Shown: positions 34,988 through 48,468, counted from the first letter of the stretch. The stretch is DNA of 64,000 bases from Liquidambar formosana (GCA_039720395.1 CM077833.1:1328797-1392796); one strand, 5' to 3'. Program-made: numbers and translations. Notes: generated from the letters alone by a model not told the origin.

Positions 34988-36955
34988 TCAATGATTCCCC
35001 GTGGGCCTTCTCTTTCGACTTGGCCTAGCTCCATCATGACCTGAACGAGGAGCTCTAGGAAGGGGCATATCTTGTGGTGGATGAGATGATGATGCTTGCT
35101 GCAAAAAAGATAATGGATTAGTAGGGTAATGGTGCCAATCCTAGTTAAAAGCTAATAAGTTGATCACTTACTTAGGGATTCAAGTGTGCTTCCAGAACTG
35201 AGTTCTCCAAACTCATTCGCACAAGATCCCTCCTCAATCCTTCATTGAGTTCAAGGCATTCCTGGGTATAGTCCCCTGGAACCTGGGAAAGTATGAACAT
35301 GGTTAATAATAATGAAAGAACTAGTCTTAAGAAGGTAAGGATTGGGAACTCACAGTCTCATAAAATGGATTAATCTTAGGAAATTCATCAAAAGGTGGGT
35401 GGGTGATGTTAGTCTTCACAAACTCTGTCCCACTGCACAAGTTCACAAACCAGTTCAGCTGTGGAAGGGGTGGAGGTTGGTTTCCCTCAAGGTCATCATC
35501 CTCATCATTATAAGTCATCCCGATGGCTGAACCAACTATAGAACTATGTCCCCTCACTCGTCGGCCCTGAAATTTAAATGCTTGTTAGAGAAAAGTAATC
35601 CTAAAGAGAATGTGAGAGTTTGAGGAACTCACTCCTTGAGGTGGGAGACCAGTGACCCTGGGTTTCATCAGATACTTTCGACAAAAGGCAATGTACTCTA
35701 TGCGGGGAGAAGTGAACCCCTCAGCATCCCAACCCCTTAAAGCCTCTTCCAATTCATTTCCCACTAGATGGTTGGCATGCCTCATGTTTTCTGGAGGCAT
35801 GGATGGGGTCACAGCTGCATTCATGTTTCTGTGGACCTATCTCAAGACTCGTTCCCCAAGGTACCAATATCTACTTGTGGGACCTTCAAAGAGGACCCTT
35901 TTGCTTGTCAATCCTAAACAAGAGGAATACTTCTCAGGTAACATAGGCTCCCATAGCCTCCAAGGATCCCATTCAACTTGTTGAGTTTAAAATATGAGAA
36001 ATAAGAAAGAAAAGATAAAAAGAGAAAGAGAAAAAGAAAGAATTTACCATGTCAACAGTCAAACTGGCAAGATATGCCCTTGCATGGGCATAGTCATGAC
36101 AGTTGGAGACTTTCGTAGCCAAGCAGGATGGGGTGTAATTTTGAAGGATAGGCCATGACATGGCATCACTAGCAAGTATTGGGCGGCACATGTTCAGGTA
36201 CTCATAGTACCAGATCTGTTAAAAATCAAAGAAATAAGATAAAATCTGTTGAGTTAAGTTTCAGGAGAGAATTAAGAATTGAATGCTCTTTATTACCTCC
36301 CAAATGAAGGGAAGTCCCCCAAAGTTCTTTGCAACTCCTCTGGACATATCAGACATAGAGCGGTACATAGTTGCTAGAGCAGCTCCACCCTAGTTGTATT
36401 TCCCAATCTTGTGTACATCTTCCATGCTAGCTAGCAACTCCAGTCGGGCCATGTCATTGGTGCCTGCAAAGAAGGTACATGAAATTATATAGAGCAAGAA
36501 TGCTCTCATAATGTATTGGGGATCTGTTCCATCACTCTCTTCTTCTGTGGCGAAGGTGTTGTAGAGGCAAGTACGGCGTACACCCTTTGGGCTTAATTCT
36601 GCTTCAACCCTAAGTAAAACCACTATGTAATTCTGATCTGTGTTGGCATGTTCATAGTATTCCAAGCGCTTGCCTTTTAAGCTCAACCCAGTTATCATGG
36701 TGAAATCCTTAGGGGTTATGGTTATTTCCCCAAAACTGAAGTGAAAGGTATTGGTGGTATCCCACCATAACTCTGACAAGGCAAACAAAGTTTGCCTATC
36801 CCATTGCTCATTCCATAGAGTATCTAGGAAGGGCCCAAAACCTGCCTTCTTTATTATCTTACGAGCATGTGGTTGGGCATGTTCCATATTTTTCCACCAT
36901 GCGATGAGCCCCTTCATTGATGTCCTTGTATGGAGCCTTTGGAAATCAGGCTATT
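34988..36955 (-). pseudogene. Antisense gene 2 of T, plant mobile domain (PMD) protein, broken
   Basis: Multi-exon gene on the - strand. Main exon about 36955-36288: WWKNMEHAQPHARKI, AGFGPFLDTLW, then the PMD signature FHFSFGEITITPKDFTMITG and IMRAFLLYIISCTFFAGTND, then a TAG where NWGGAAL is expected (near 36392). Further exons are about 36217-36050 (YYEYLNMCRPILAS), 35985-35630 (EWDPWRLWEPMLPEKY, one TAG, then GLPPQGV), 35570-35355, 35282-35170 (ECLELNEGLRRDL), and 35098-34988, a basic Pro/Arg-rich tail ending in a stop. A possible first exon is 37639-37495 (MDSSNDSNIKYPYYVIK), but it has stops. PMD proteins are shared by host silencing factors and transposons. Confidence 0.8.
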
Positions 36956-37106
36956 TCAAAAGATTGTTTATTAAGTTAGCATTGAAAACATAGAGATATT
37001 GGGCATGCATTGGTAATTGGTTTCAAATGGTTTTCCAAAAGATTAAAAACATGGGTTTTAGTTCATGAAATGAATTAGAAATGAATGCCCATGACCTTGT
37101 GTATTC

Positions 37107-37405
37107 AAATTCATTGATTTTGTAAGGATTGAACATGGTTTTGTTCTTTGGTCATTTTATCAAACACTTAGTGGGTGACTTGTTTTCAAACATTGAAATG
37201 AAAGTTTTTGTATACCAAATCCTTGCCAAGATCAATAGACTTTGTACTACAATGAAAATTCATTGATTTTGTAAAGATTGAACATGTTTTTGTCTCTTGG
37301 GCATTTTATCAAACACTTGGTGGGTATCTTTTCTCAAGCTTTGGGAAACAAGCTTTTTGCACATTCAATCCTTACCAAATCAATGAACTTAGCTTAACAA
37401 TGATA
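37107..37405. repeat. 149-bp tandem duplication in the T 3' region
   Basis: Two diverged units, 37107-37255 and 37256-37405, both starting AAATTCATTGATTTTGTAA and containing CATTTTATCAAACACTT. They lie in the putative first intron of antisense gene 2. Confidence 0.75.
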
Positions 37406-37935
37406 GAAACAATCAAAAGAAGATCATGGGAATGCATTTTATCTAATAGAAATTAAGATTTCAAGATAAACATGTTAAGTTGGGAAGAACTAACCTCTTA
37501 TTGGGAATGGAGGAATAAGAGATGCTTCTTGGGTTCAAACAACACATTGTCTTGAGATGCATCTTAGATTGGTGCCTTGTATGTATTCTTGATCACATAG
37601 TATGGATACTTGATGTTGGAATCATTGCTAGAATCCATTGTTGATGGTTGAGCTTGTATGTAAGAAAAATGGGTTTGATGAGTAGGATGATGAATTTGAT
37701 ATTGCAAGATGATGATTGATGCTTGTTGTTGTTGTTGAATGGCTTGTTTTTTATGCTATTTCATGCACACAACTTGATTTGAAAGTGACACTTTGAATGA
37801 GAATGTGTGTGTGAGTGTTTGGAGAAGATGGAATGGGTTTCTAGAGAGAGAAACTCTCTATTTTCGAATTTGGAGGTGTGTATGCACAAATGGGGGGTCA
37901 AGGGTTTACAAACCCAAAATTTTGGAAGCACCAAG

Positions 37936-38010
37936 CTCGGCTAACCACCTAGCCTAGGGCGGCAAGCCGCCTGGGCTTGGGCGGCAAGCCACCAATAGCC
38001 AAGTGGTCAG
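37936..38010. repeat. GC-rich palindromic island 2
   Basis: Diverged relative of island 1: CTCGGCTAACCACC at the left, AGTGGTCAGCCTC at the right, with GCGGCAAGCCGCC and GCGGCAAGCC between. It lies about 300 bp upstream of the first possible exon of antisense gene 2, the same relation as island 1 to antisense ORF 1. Confidence 0.7.
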
Positions 38011-38451
38011 CCTCCCTTGCTTGCTCTGCTTCGCCCGTTTGGCCTTTGTTCGCCTATTCGAGCTTTTGAACCGTCTTTGAGATGAAATCTCAAGCTTATT
38101 TTGAGTTGAAAAGTGAATAAATATCTTGATATTGTTTAACATGAAATGATTTTCAAATTGATTGCATTGGTAGCCCTTATGAGAGCATAGTTTGCTATTA
38201 AGGTTGAATAACCCTTTCTATGCATATGATGTATGATCATTAGGGTTGAATTCCCTCCTTTATCACCATGATTGGTTGTCATTTGGGATAAAATACTTTC
38301 CCTATGTGCATGTAAATGATTGCTCTCATGAGATGAATGTATCTCCTATATGAGTTGGCACTTAAGTTGAGGCATGAATAGCCTCCATATGAGATGACTT
38401 TGTGTACTTGTGGACTTGATAAGTGTTGGTAAGTAGAAACTTACCCTTGCC

Positions 38452-38587
38452 TTGATAGCTTGAATATGAGAAGGATGCGATCTTTCTCATGTTATGTGAT
38501 TACCTTGCGATCTTTCTCATGTTATGTGATTACCTTGATAGCTTGAATATGAGAAGGATGTGATCTTTCTCGTGTTTTGTGATTACC
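38452..38587 (+). repeat. 53-bp tandem array of T, left part
   Basis: Units begin TTGATAGCTTGAATATGAGA and contain an ATGAGAA...TTCTCAT hairpin. There is one full unit (38452), one with a 23-bp deletion (38505) and one full unit (38535) that ends exactly at the insertion of solo LTR S. The array resumes at 50589. Confidence 0.9.
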
Positions 38588-38760
38588 TATCACGACCCAA
38601 ATTAATTAAGCCGTGATCAATACTAATAAAACTCGTTTAATTAAGAAAATCATTTAGGAAGCACGTGATTGGCGCGTGTTAGAAAGCCAGTAATTTCAAT
38701 AAAAATTTCGGTATGACCCATTCGTAAATGGAACATACCATAATAAAACCCTGTATAAAA

Positions 38761-40418
38761 TGTTGGGAATCGAAGAAGAGGGAAAAATTGAAGTGCGGAA
38801 TATAAAAATTTTTCTTACGATTCCACAGCCCATGAATCTAACTATGCATAACACAAAATCAAACCCTAACTACAAAGAGGGTTAGAACACTTACAGAATT
38901 TTTGTCTTCTCCTTTTTGCTCCAAGCTTTGATTCCGGACAGCGGTGAATGAGCAGCCCAAGTGTGCTGCCTCCAACGGTATCCACACCTAGCTAGAGCTT
39001 CAAGTCCTTTCTTTCTTCTTTCTTGTTGTTGCTAGAGGTGGAGAAGAGAGAGAGAGAGAAGAGAGCCTCCAAGGGGCTGGACGGCTAGGGTTTATTGTGC
39101 AAGCCTCTTATGCCATGTCACACATAAGTGTGACTTATATAGGCAGCCCACTAAAGGGGGCTGGCCATGGGGAAGAAACCCTAATAGGGTTATGTGTAAT
39201 TACTCTTAATTGCACATTAACCCCTATTATTTGTATCAAATACAAATAGGCCCATAAAGAACTATTCTTTATTCACTAAAACCCTTTCTCTCATAGACTT
39301 TAAAGCCCTTCTTGCATGATCAGTGTGTGACCCATTGGGTTCACATCATTAAGTAGTAGGAATAGCACAAGGTGTGCACAACGGAACTCTTTCCATTTAG
39401 GGTCTAATTGGAACTCCTTCCAATTCCCTAATTGATTATAACTCACTTATATCAATTAGGGCTTCTACTAACCATGAGTAACACCTAGCATATGGCTCAT
39501 GGTGTGGTCCTTAATGAGGTGAATAGTCATTTACAAAGAACCCTTCTGTTATAGTTTATAGGTTACAATTGCATCCTTCCTTCAACACAATGTCTCCAAT
39601 TGAACTAATAGGACATGGAAGTCTGTCAAGTCCCTAGTTCAATTACTTTATACTCATTCATAGATATCAACTCATTGATGAACTCATGAAACTCTTTTCA
39701 TATTCATCCTACCATGGCCATGGATTTAATGAGTTATATTATGAATGCTATATGAGACATTCTCTCTCTTTTTCCTGAGAGTGATGGATCCCTTGTTGAT
39801 CACTCACATGCCTTCATACACATAGCAGTAGGGCCAATGAACACCTTTGCAAACCCCTGAATAGGATTTGCACTTAGTGTTATCAAACTTCTAAAGCTAC
39901 ATGCATAAGGCAACTATGGTGTCTCAGGTCTAAGGATTACTTGTACCACTATAACAATGAGAAACTGATTGACAGGCAGGATAAAACTCCATTCAGTTTA
40001 TCTCATATCTTTGGTCACATTCAGTGTACCTATTCTCGTAATAGGCACCCACTTGTTGGTTGTAGTGTCTCCACACAAATAGCTTGAGACTAGCTATCCT
40101 CCTATAGAGTCAACCTAACAAGTGCTAGTCCTATGGTTCATTACTGTCCATCATAGTGAACCTTCAACTAGGAATGCTTTAGGAGTTTAGTACAGAGATA
40201 TATCTATAGTCTCAAAATTACAACTCTTTGTAATTCCATATTCTCAACTCTAACTCCATGGACATATTATGTAAATATAAATGATGCATATAAACATAAT
40301 AGAATAAGCCTTTTTATTAAATCAATAATAAATGTGACATACATAAATGAAATCAAATGATTGTTCCTAATCCCTAAACAATCATCTCTATGATTGGCTC
40401 TAGGGCATAATCCTAACA
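38761..40418 (-). repeat. 3' LTR of element C
   Basis: TGTTGGGA to TCCTAACA, followed by the complement of the polypurine tract (40419-40433). Confidence 0.96.
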
Positions 40419-40434
40419 ATCTCCCACTTGCACT

Positions 40435-42200
40435 AAAGCCAATCGACCATGTATCGCATACCTATCTTCTCAAGATGTTGGTCTTAGACATAACCAATTA
40501 TGTTTTAAAGCTTTAGTCAGTAGGTCTACAAAAACTTATGTAGATAATATCTTCTGTAATGTATCTATTACCTTTTCCAATGATTCCTCTAATCACTTGG
40601 AATTGCCGCTCTATGTGTTTGGACTTTTGATGAGACCGTGATTCCTATACTTGAGCTATAGACCCATTGTTGTCACAAAACAAGGTGTGGGCAACTCAAT
40701 GGAAGGAACAACTCCATGTTCTAAATAAACTTATTGATCCAAACAGTCTCCTAGACAATGCGACAATTAATTCACCCTTAATAATGGAATCCACTGTATC
40801 TTTCATACAGTTCTTCCATTAAGTATTTCACCAACTAAAGTGAATATAAAATATACCCCATATGGATTATATCTAAATCCATATACCCATCTACTATGAG
40901 TTTACAATTTCCATATACAATCCAATATTCCAAATTTGAATTGACTGATAACTATTTGTAACAATTACAACATAATAGATATCAGGTTCAATACATAGTG
41001 TAGAATAAGGCTTCTTAACACTTTAAGAACCTTACTTGTATTATCCTAGGGCACATGCCCTTGAATAATGAATTCTTATCTGAAGTAAATCAGACCTCCC
41101 TTAGAATTCTCCATGTTGAACTCCTTCAACATTTCAACTATGTTTAGTGATTTGGAGATATTTAGCAATCTATATGATCTATCTCTATAGATCTTGTTGA
41201 ATGCTTCTGCCAAATCTTTCATGAATTAGTTTTTCTCCAAAAACCAAAACTTTACATTAGATAACATTCATATATCATTCATAATGATTAGGATGACATC
41301 TATACTTAGGATAAAGAAAAACGATCGCATTCCCACTAACCTTTTATACACTCATGGTCCATCTATACAATGAGAGAAATCAAACAATTTGATTACCTTA
41401 ACTTTATAGATGTTCTAATTATGAGAACCTTGTAGTCTATTAATAGACTTCTATAACTTACACACTTTGATGGTTTTTCACCATTTGATATAACATCTTT
41501 ATATCCTTTTTGACATATCTTATATTCAAAATGTGTGTTTATAGATAACAAGATCCAAATGGATTTCAGCATAACTATTATCAAACAAGTTTCTTTATAG
41601 ACAACTTTTTGCCTATGTTGAAAACATTCTTAAATAGCCAAACCTTTTAGGTCTCTACCTATCCATATTGGATTTAATGACTCTTAGTCATTTCTCGAGT
41701 TGATGTGAAACATCGTCTAGTCATAATCAATAGGATTATCTTGGTGATCTTTATCACCAAAGAACAATTCTTTCACATTCTAATGGAGATACAATATCTC
41801 TCTTATGTTAAAGAAATATCCAATTTGATCTATGAAAAGAATGTGGTGTAATTAAAGGTTTTGCCTCAATAGGGGCAAGGGTTGGATCTTTGTTGGTTTG
41901 TGGCTTTACAAACAATTCTGTAAATTCAATCTACTTTTGCATCTTTCTTGAATGAACTCTTTCTCAAGAAAATCCAGCAAACATCCTAGTGGACAACTTT
42001 TGTTCATTAGGGTAATAGAAATACTATCCCAACCACTTTTGGGATATACCACAATTCAACACTTACTTGACCTTATTTCCAGATTGTCTACATTATGTTT
42101 TCAGACAAACGTAGCACAAGCCCAAGCCTTAACTTCTTTAAGTTGGGTTTCTTCCCATATCATATCTGATATAATTGGGACAAAACTGGAGTGAACCCTA
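40435..42200 (-). pseudogene. Decayed copia pol of element C
   Basis: Same remnants as in A. CDNNGSIAQ, a stop, then SRSHQKSKHIERQF lies around 40690-40600. The terminal MVDWL-type end lies near 40440, the KVSGNAIVFL RT remnant near 41340, and integrase-end remnants around 42050-41900. Stops and frame breaks are shared with A. Confidence 0.8.
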
Positions 42201-43481
42201 AATTATCAATATGTAGCAATTTTAAGGTATCCTAGATGGATACATTAGTAAAACTCATCATGGATCAAACCATATCTTAATAGGGTTCAATTTGTTCTCT
42301 TAGATTCACCATTGAGCTATGGTATTCTAAGATGAGTCTACTATAATTGAATGCATGCTCTACATGACTGTATACATCACAATGTATAGTCAAATTATAA
42401 ATGTAACTCATTCACTTCACTAAGTAAAAGATGGGTTTGGTCATCTCATAACCAAGTCATAATCGTTACATTTAAATGAGAGTCTCTACATCTCTTGTAT
42501 TCTCGGAATACGTTGCATTCGCAATAATTAGTCATTTAAATTCGGAAATCAAATTTCTAGAATGTCTTAAATGACTTAGTTAAGAAATAAGTTTCCAAAA
42601 TTAATCTAGCAACTCTTGCTCTATTAAAATTTTTAAAGGTAACTTATTATCTACTTAACTTTCTGCTTCAATTTAGATTATACTAGAATCCAAAAACCAA
42701 GAAGCAGAACTAACCAACAATTTAGTTTAGAGCATGAACCAAAAATTCAAAAGTTTGGTTCTTCTAGGAAGACTGATACTTTATCAAGTTCCCTTTGCAA
42801 TACCTTATATTTACTACAAAATAATTATATTTCTTTGTCTTTGACCTTTCAAGACTTGCTTTCCTCTATGCTTCCATTTTAAATCACATCTAGCTTCTCA
42901 AGCTATTCTATGTGATTAATCATTTTTCAAAAGAATGATTATTAATAAACAACTTTTATTACATCCTAGTCCAGAAGAAGTCCTTTATAACTACTATACT
43001 TTATAGTATTATTTTACTCACTATACAACCTTTGTATGTGATGTAGGACATCAAAGGCACTTGCATTGACTAATTTTGCTTCTGAAGCTCATTGGTCATC
43101 AATACTATCATATAGCATGGCAACAAGATGCCAATTGCGCATAGTGTCTTTTTCTTCTTAGGATGTTTTATGGAGGGCCTTTAATAAAAGGCCTAATAGC
43201 ATATAAACAATCTTTTGAAATTGAGAACAATTCTCAATTTCCTATGTCAATCAAAGAAATCGGGTTTAGTCAAACTATCAATATCCTATATATTAGGAAA
43301 TAGGGGTTTTGAGGTGAGTAATTAGGTAATCTACATAAACAGAGAATTAGATTTCATTTTTATCCATAATGATTGGGTCTTTAATCATATGGTACCTCCC
43401 ACTATTTTATCAAATTCCATACACCCTCTAATGGAATTCGGGAATCTCATTCCTAATGGGGATTGGGGTCCCACTGTGACT
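42201..43481. other. Element C interior, no recognisable gene
   Basis: Colinear with 3000-4390 of A. No frame or motif could be supported. Confidence 0.6.
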
Positions 43482-43699
43482 TAGAAGCCTCACATGTTAG
43501 TTTCTTGACTTCTAACCCACAATAAGAAGACAACTCTTTGTCTATTGCTTCATAAGCAAGTTCCAATCGTTTTGCCTCTAGGGAACATACACCTCACATG
43601 TTAGTTTCTTGGAATACTTCCCTAGTTAAGTTAAACCCATCATTCACACAGGTATGTTTCGCCAAATATATACCTCACATGTTAGTTTCTTGGTATATA
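43482..43699 (-). other. Shared-loop hairpins in element C
   Basis: Loop TCACATGTTAGTTTCTT at 43490-43506 (outer arms TTAGAAG/CTTCTAA), near 43594-43610 (outer CTAGGGAA/TTCCCTAG) and at 43675-43691 (arms TATATACC/GGTATATA). All three loops are identical to those in A and B. Confidence 0.75.
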
Positions 43700-45009
43700 C
43701 CAGTTTAGGCACCCCATGATATCTCATATGTGATAGTTTCAAGTAATGTCTTTAACATGGGTAGCTCCTACATGTCTGCAGCCAGGTACCCACATTAAGG
43801 GACGTTAGATGATCCTATAATGATGGAAGGCAATGAAGAATTCATTCCCTATGATTTCTTCATTTTCAACTTAATATTAAAATAAGAGGGGTTTTAAAGG
43901 GTCTCATCAAATTAACATGCATCCTATGTATCAAAATTTAAACATATAAATTATGCTATTTATAATCATACATCTCATGCTATTATAAATCATACATCGC
44001 ATGCTATTATATATCAACATATATAAAGTACCATATTTTGATATTAGTCCCTAAGTGAATAGGTAACATATACCAAACTATAGTATTGGAGCTAATACAA
44101 TTATCTCATAAATTAAAGCTCCCACTATGATGATTATGGACTTTGAGAGGATTCAATCCAAGCCAATAGATTGAATCCAAGGTCTAAGGTGGGTGTAGGT
44201 GATCGTAAAATAAACCATTCGTAACATGCATGCTTTCTTGAAAAACTTCTCTAAGCTTTCAAGTCCTTCAATCTACTCCCTTGACTTGATGGTCTCCACC
44301 ATTGGCTTGTTGGTCTCCACCATTGGCTTGTTGGGCTCCATCATACTCCTTTGGGTCCACCATGCTCCTTAGTGCACTCTCGATTACATAACATTTACAT
44401 AATATATAGAAAGGGATACATAAGGGGAATGTGGGGTACATAAGAGAATGATAGAGAGAGAGGGAAGGTGGCATGCAAGCCCCAAATAATAAATTACATC
44501 ACCATAATAAAATTACAACTCTTGAAAAATTATTACAACCCATTCATAAGACGGCCAATCACAATTGGTTTAAGGGGTATAGTCCATAATCATCATCCAA
44601 ACACATACATACAATCTCATTGCATAATGTAAAGAAAAACTGTAAGCATTAAAACATATGGGCATTATGGTAATTCTCTTGAATGATTTACATTAATCTC
44701 ATTAATGCATCCTAATCTTATTAGGTTTTAACAAAATATCCAGAATTAAATAAAGTCTTAACATTTAAGACATTTAGTTTCAATTAATCAAATTAATAGA
44801 AACTTATAAAGTTTCCTAAAATAACTCTAATATCCAATATTAGGGTTTCCTTAATTAAATAAAACAATTTCATTTAATTAAGAATTTCCAGATTTTAATT
44901 TAATCCCTAATTGTGTTTTAAACCATTTAAAACATTATAAAATTAATCAATATTAATTAAATAATTAATATAGGAATTAAATAAAATCATTAAAATGATG
45001 AATTAGTGT
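43700..45009. other. Element C interior between hairpins and telo-box cluster
   Basis: AT-rich, no gene. A 24-bp word around TGGTCTCCACCATTGGCTTG is duplicated at 44289-44335 relative to A, where it occurs once. Confidence 0.5.
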
Positions 45010-45380
45010 ATTAGGGTTTCCTAAAACCCTAAACCCTAAATGCATAACCTTAAACCCTAAATGCAAGCCCTAATCATTAAATGCCTTATGATTGGTCATT
45101 TAATGTCCAATCATTAAAACCCTAGGTTCATATGGTATTTAATAAAAGGGATTAGGGTTTAATTAATGCCAAATAGGGTATTAATTACCCTTAATTAATT
45201 ACACTAATTAGGGTTTCCAAAACCCTAACCCTAGACATCATTAATGGTATTAATTATGCCCTAACAATCAATAACCATGATTGGTCATTTAATGATCAAT
45301 CATTAACTCTTAATTAAGGTAATTAATATTCCAATTAGGGTTTTAATTAATGCCATAATGAAATTAGGGTTTCATCATTA
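45010..45380. repeat. Telo-box and CCAAT-palindrome cluster of element C
   Basis: AAACCCTAAACCCTAAATGC-type words near 45025-45065 and the ATTGGTCATTTAATG palindromes near 45090 and 45283, the latter with single changes that break perfect symmetry. Confidence 0.7.
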
Positions 45381-46793
45381 ACTCAAAATTAGGGTTTCAT
45401 CCTTAACTCTATGCAGCCGTCACTACCAGGGGGCTGCCTGAGCTTGGCTAGGCTGCCATGGCCACCAACGACTGTGGGAGGCCATGGCCAGTCATGGGAG
45501 AACATCCTAGGGGTGTGGGACAAGCCTCTGGACACGTGAGAAGTGGTGGAAGTGGCTGCCATCATCAAGAACAATCAGGGTTTCCAAAACCCATTGCTGG
45601 AGCCATTGTTGCAGACCTTGAAGGTCACAATAGCTTCTAAATCCTTATCAATTCGACTCCTCCATTGAAACCAGCTTTTGTATCATGTCCCTACATGAAA
45701 TACTAAGCTAATAGAAGAGGTTTGGATGATCAAATCATCACCAATTGTTCTAAACAATTAAAACAACAGTAGGCTGCCCAGAATTTGACAGCACACTGTC
45801 CATGATCAGAAATTGATTTAAAACCCAGCAAGATGAATGAATTAGGCTACCAAACGAATTTTCTCAGTATCCTACATGTCTTAGGAAACTAATGCAATTG
45901 GTTTCATGCAATTTGGAGTTCCCTAACTCAAGTTCTAATCAAAACTCCATTGATGACTTTTCTGCAGAAAAATTCTGCTATGCTGTTTATGAAAAATTTT
46001 CAAACTTTTTGAATCTTTTTCCATCAAAACCTTTTTGAAACTTAAAGAAAATCATATACACATGATATATAATGATCCTACAATGATCTTCCATCATAAA
46101 TACAGCAGCTTTAATTAGAATTAATTGCAAGAACCTTAGGGTTCTAAAACCCAGATTCAGCCTCCATGGTGTTCTTCTCCTTCTTCCTTCTGTTCTAGCA
46201 TCTTAATCCAATTATGATGCATCTAAATGCTTGGGAACCTTTCCCTACCATGTCTAGAACATAAGCCAAGTGGTGGCAACCATTTCCATGCCTTTGATCT
46301 CCATCAATAACTCAAAGTTGTGGCTATTGCATCATTCCCGAGCAAAACTGTCTTTCCAGACAGCCTGTAGTAAAAAATTCATAACTTTCACTACAGAACT
46401 CGGATTGACGCACCGTTTGTTGGGTTGGAAAGCTTATTCAAAGAGCTTTCTAACCATATATGGCTCGAAAATTTTGGAGAAGAACTCTGAATTCGGCAGG
46501 CAAAACAAGATGACGGTTTTTCATGGCAACCATGAAAACTGTTCATAACAGTTTTATAAAACCTTAGTTTCCTTATTCTTCTTCTCCAAACTCAAACCCT
46601 ATGCAACCTATTGCATCCATGGCTACACTTAACCATCAATTAGAAGAGGAGTAAAAGAGAATTGACCTAGGGTTCCAAACCCTAGGTTCAGCCATGGAGG
46701 AAAACCAATTATGCAGAAAAATTTTCCAGATTTTTTGAATCATTCAACTACACCATAATTACCAGCCCATATGTATTTTGTATTATGCATAAT

Positions 46794-46809
46794 CATGGCT
46801 CTGATACCA
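46794..46809 (-). other. Primer binding site of element C
   Basis: TGGTATCAGAGCCATG on the - strand, one base inside the 5' LTR. Complementary to initiator tRNA-Met. Confidence 0.93.
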
Positions 46810-46810
46810 C

Positions 46811-48468
46811 TGTTGGGAATCGAAGAAGAGGGAAAAATTGAAGTGCGGAATATAAAAATTTTTCCTACGATTCCACAGCCCATGAATCTAACTATGCATA
46901 ACACAAAATCAAACCCTAACTACAAAGAGGGTTAGAACACTTACAGAATTTTTGTCTTCTCCTTTTTGCTCCAAGCTTTGATTCCGGACAGCGGTGAATG
47001 AGCAGCCCAAGTGTGCTGCCTCCAACGGTATCCACACCTAGCTAGAGCTTCAAGTCCTTTCTTTCTTCTTTCTTGTTGTTGCTAGAGGTGGAGAAGAGAG
47101 AGAGAGAGAAGAGAGCCTCCAAGGGGCTGGACGGCTAGGGTTTATTGTGCAAGCCTCTTATGCCATGTCACACATAAGTGTGACTTATATAGGCAGCCCA
47201 CTAAAGGGGGCTGGCCATGGGGAAGAAACCCTAATAGGGTTATGTGTAATTACTCTTAATTGCACATTGACCCCTATTATTTGTATCAAATACAAATAGG
47301 CCCATAAAGAACTATTCTTTATTCACTAAAACCCTTTCTCTCATAGACTTTAAAGCCCTTCTTGCATGATCAGTGTGTGACCCATTGGGTTCACATCATT
47401 AAGTAGTAGGAATAGCACAAGGTGTGCACAACGGAACTCTTTCCATTTAGGGTCTAATTGGAACTCCTTCCAATTCCCTAATTGATTATAACTCACTTAT
47501 ATCAATTAGGGCTTCTACTAACCATGAGTAACACCTAGCATATGGCTCATGGTGTGGTCCTTAATGAGGTGAATAGTCATTTACAAAGAACCCTTCTGTT
47601 ATAGTTTATAGGTTACAATTGCATCCTTCCTTCAACACAATGTCTCCAATTGAACTAATAGGACATGGAAGTCTGTCAAGTCCCTAGTTCAATTACTTTA
47701 TACTCATTCATAGATATCAACTCATTGATGAACTCATGAAACTCTTTTCATATTCATCCTACCATGGCCATGGATTTAATGAGTTATATTATGAATGCTA
47801 TATGAGACATTCTCTCTCTTTTTCCTGAGAGTGATGGATCCCTTGTTGATCACTCACATGCCTTCATACACATAGCAGTAGGGCCAATGAACACCTTTGC
47901 AAACCCCTGAATAGGATTTGCACTTAGTGTTATCAAACTTCTAAAGCTACATGCATAAGGCAACTATGGTGTCTCAGGTCTAAGGATTACTTGTACCACT
48001 ATAACAATGAGAAACTGATTGACAGGCAGGATAAAACTCCATTCAGTTTATCTCATATCTTTGGTCACATTCAGTGTACCTATTCTCGTAATAGGCACCC
48101 ACTTGTTGGTTGTAGTGTCTCCACACAAATAGCTTGAGACTAGCTATCCTCCTATAGAGTCAACCTAACAAGTGCTAGTCCTATGGTTCATTACTGTCCA
48201 TCATAGTGAACCTTCAACTAGGAATGCTTTAGGAGTTTAGTACAGAGATATATCTATAGTCTCAAAATTACAACTCTTTGTAATTCCATATTCTCAACTC
48301 TAACTCCATGGACATATTATGTAAATATAAATGATGCATATAAACATAATAGAATAAGCCTTTTTATTAAATCAATAATAAATGTGACATACATAAATGA
48401 AATCAAATGATTGTTCCTAATCCCTAACCAATCATCTCTATGATTGGCTCTAGGGCATAATCCTAACA
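46811..48468 (-). repeat. 5' LTR of element C
   Basis: Almost identical to 38761-40418. Contains the - strand TATATAAG at 47184-47191. Confidence 0.96.
47184..47191 (-). promoter_or_regulatory. TATA-like box in the 5' LTR of C
   Basis: TATATAAG on the - strand, same position and context as in element A. Confidence 0.5.

Larger units (their letters stand above)
38761..48468 (-). mobile_element. Copia element C, complete, young insertion
   Basis: LTRs 38761-40418 and 46811-48468, both 1658 bp, with the 5-bp target duplication TAAAA (38756-38760 and 48469-48473). By eye the LTRs differ at about three positions (near 38815/46865, 39230/47280 and 40378/48429). The 6.4 kb interior is colinear with A and has no intact ORF. 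A TGGTATCAGAGC primer site and a polypurine tract are intact. It is a recent insertion of a coding-defective element, so the proteins must have come from another copy. Confidence 0.96.
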
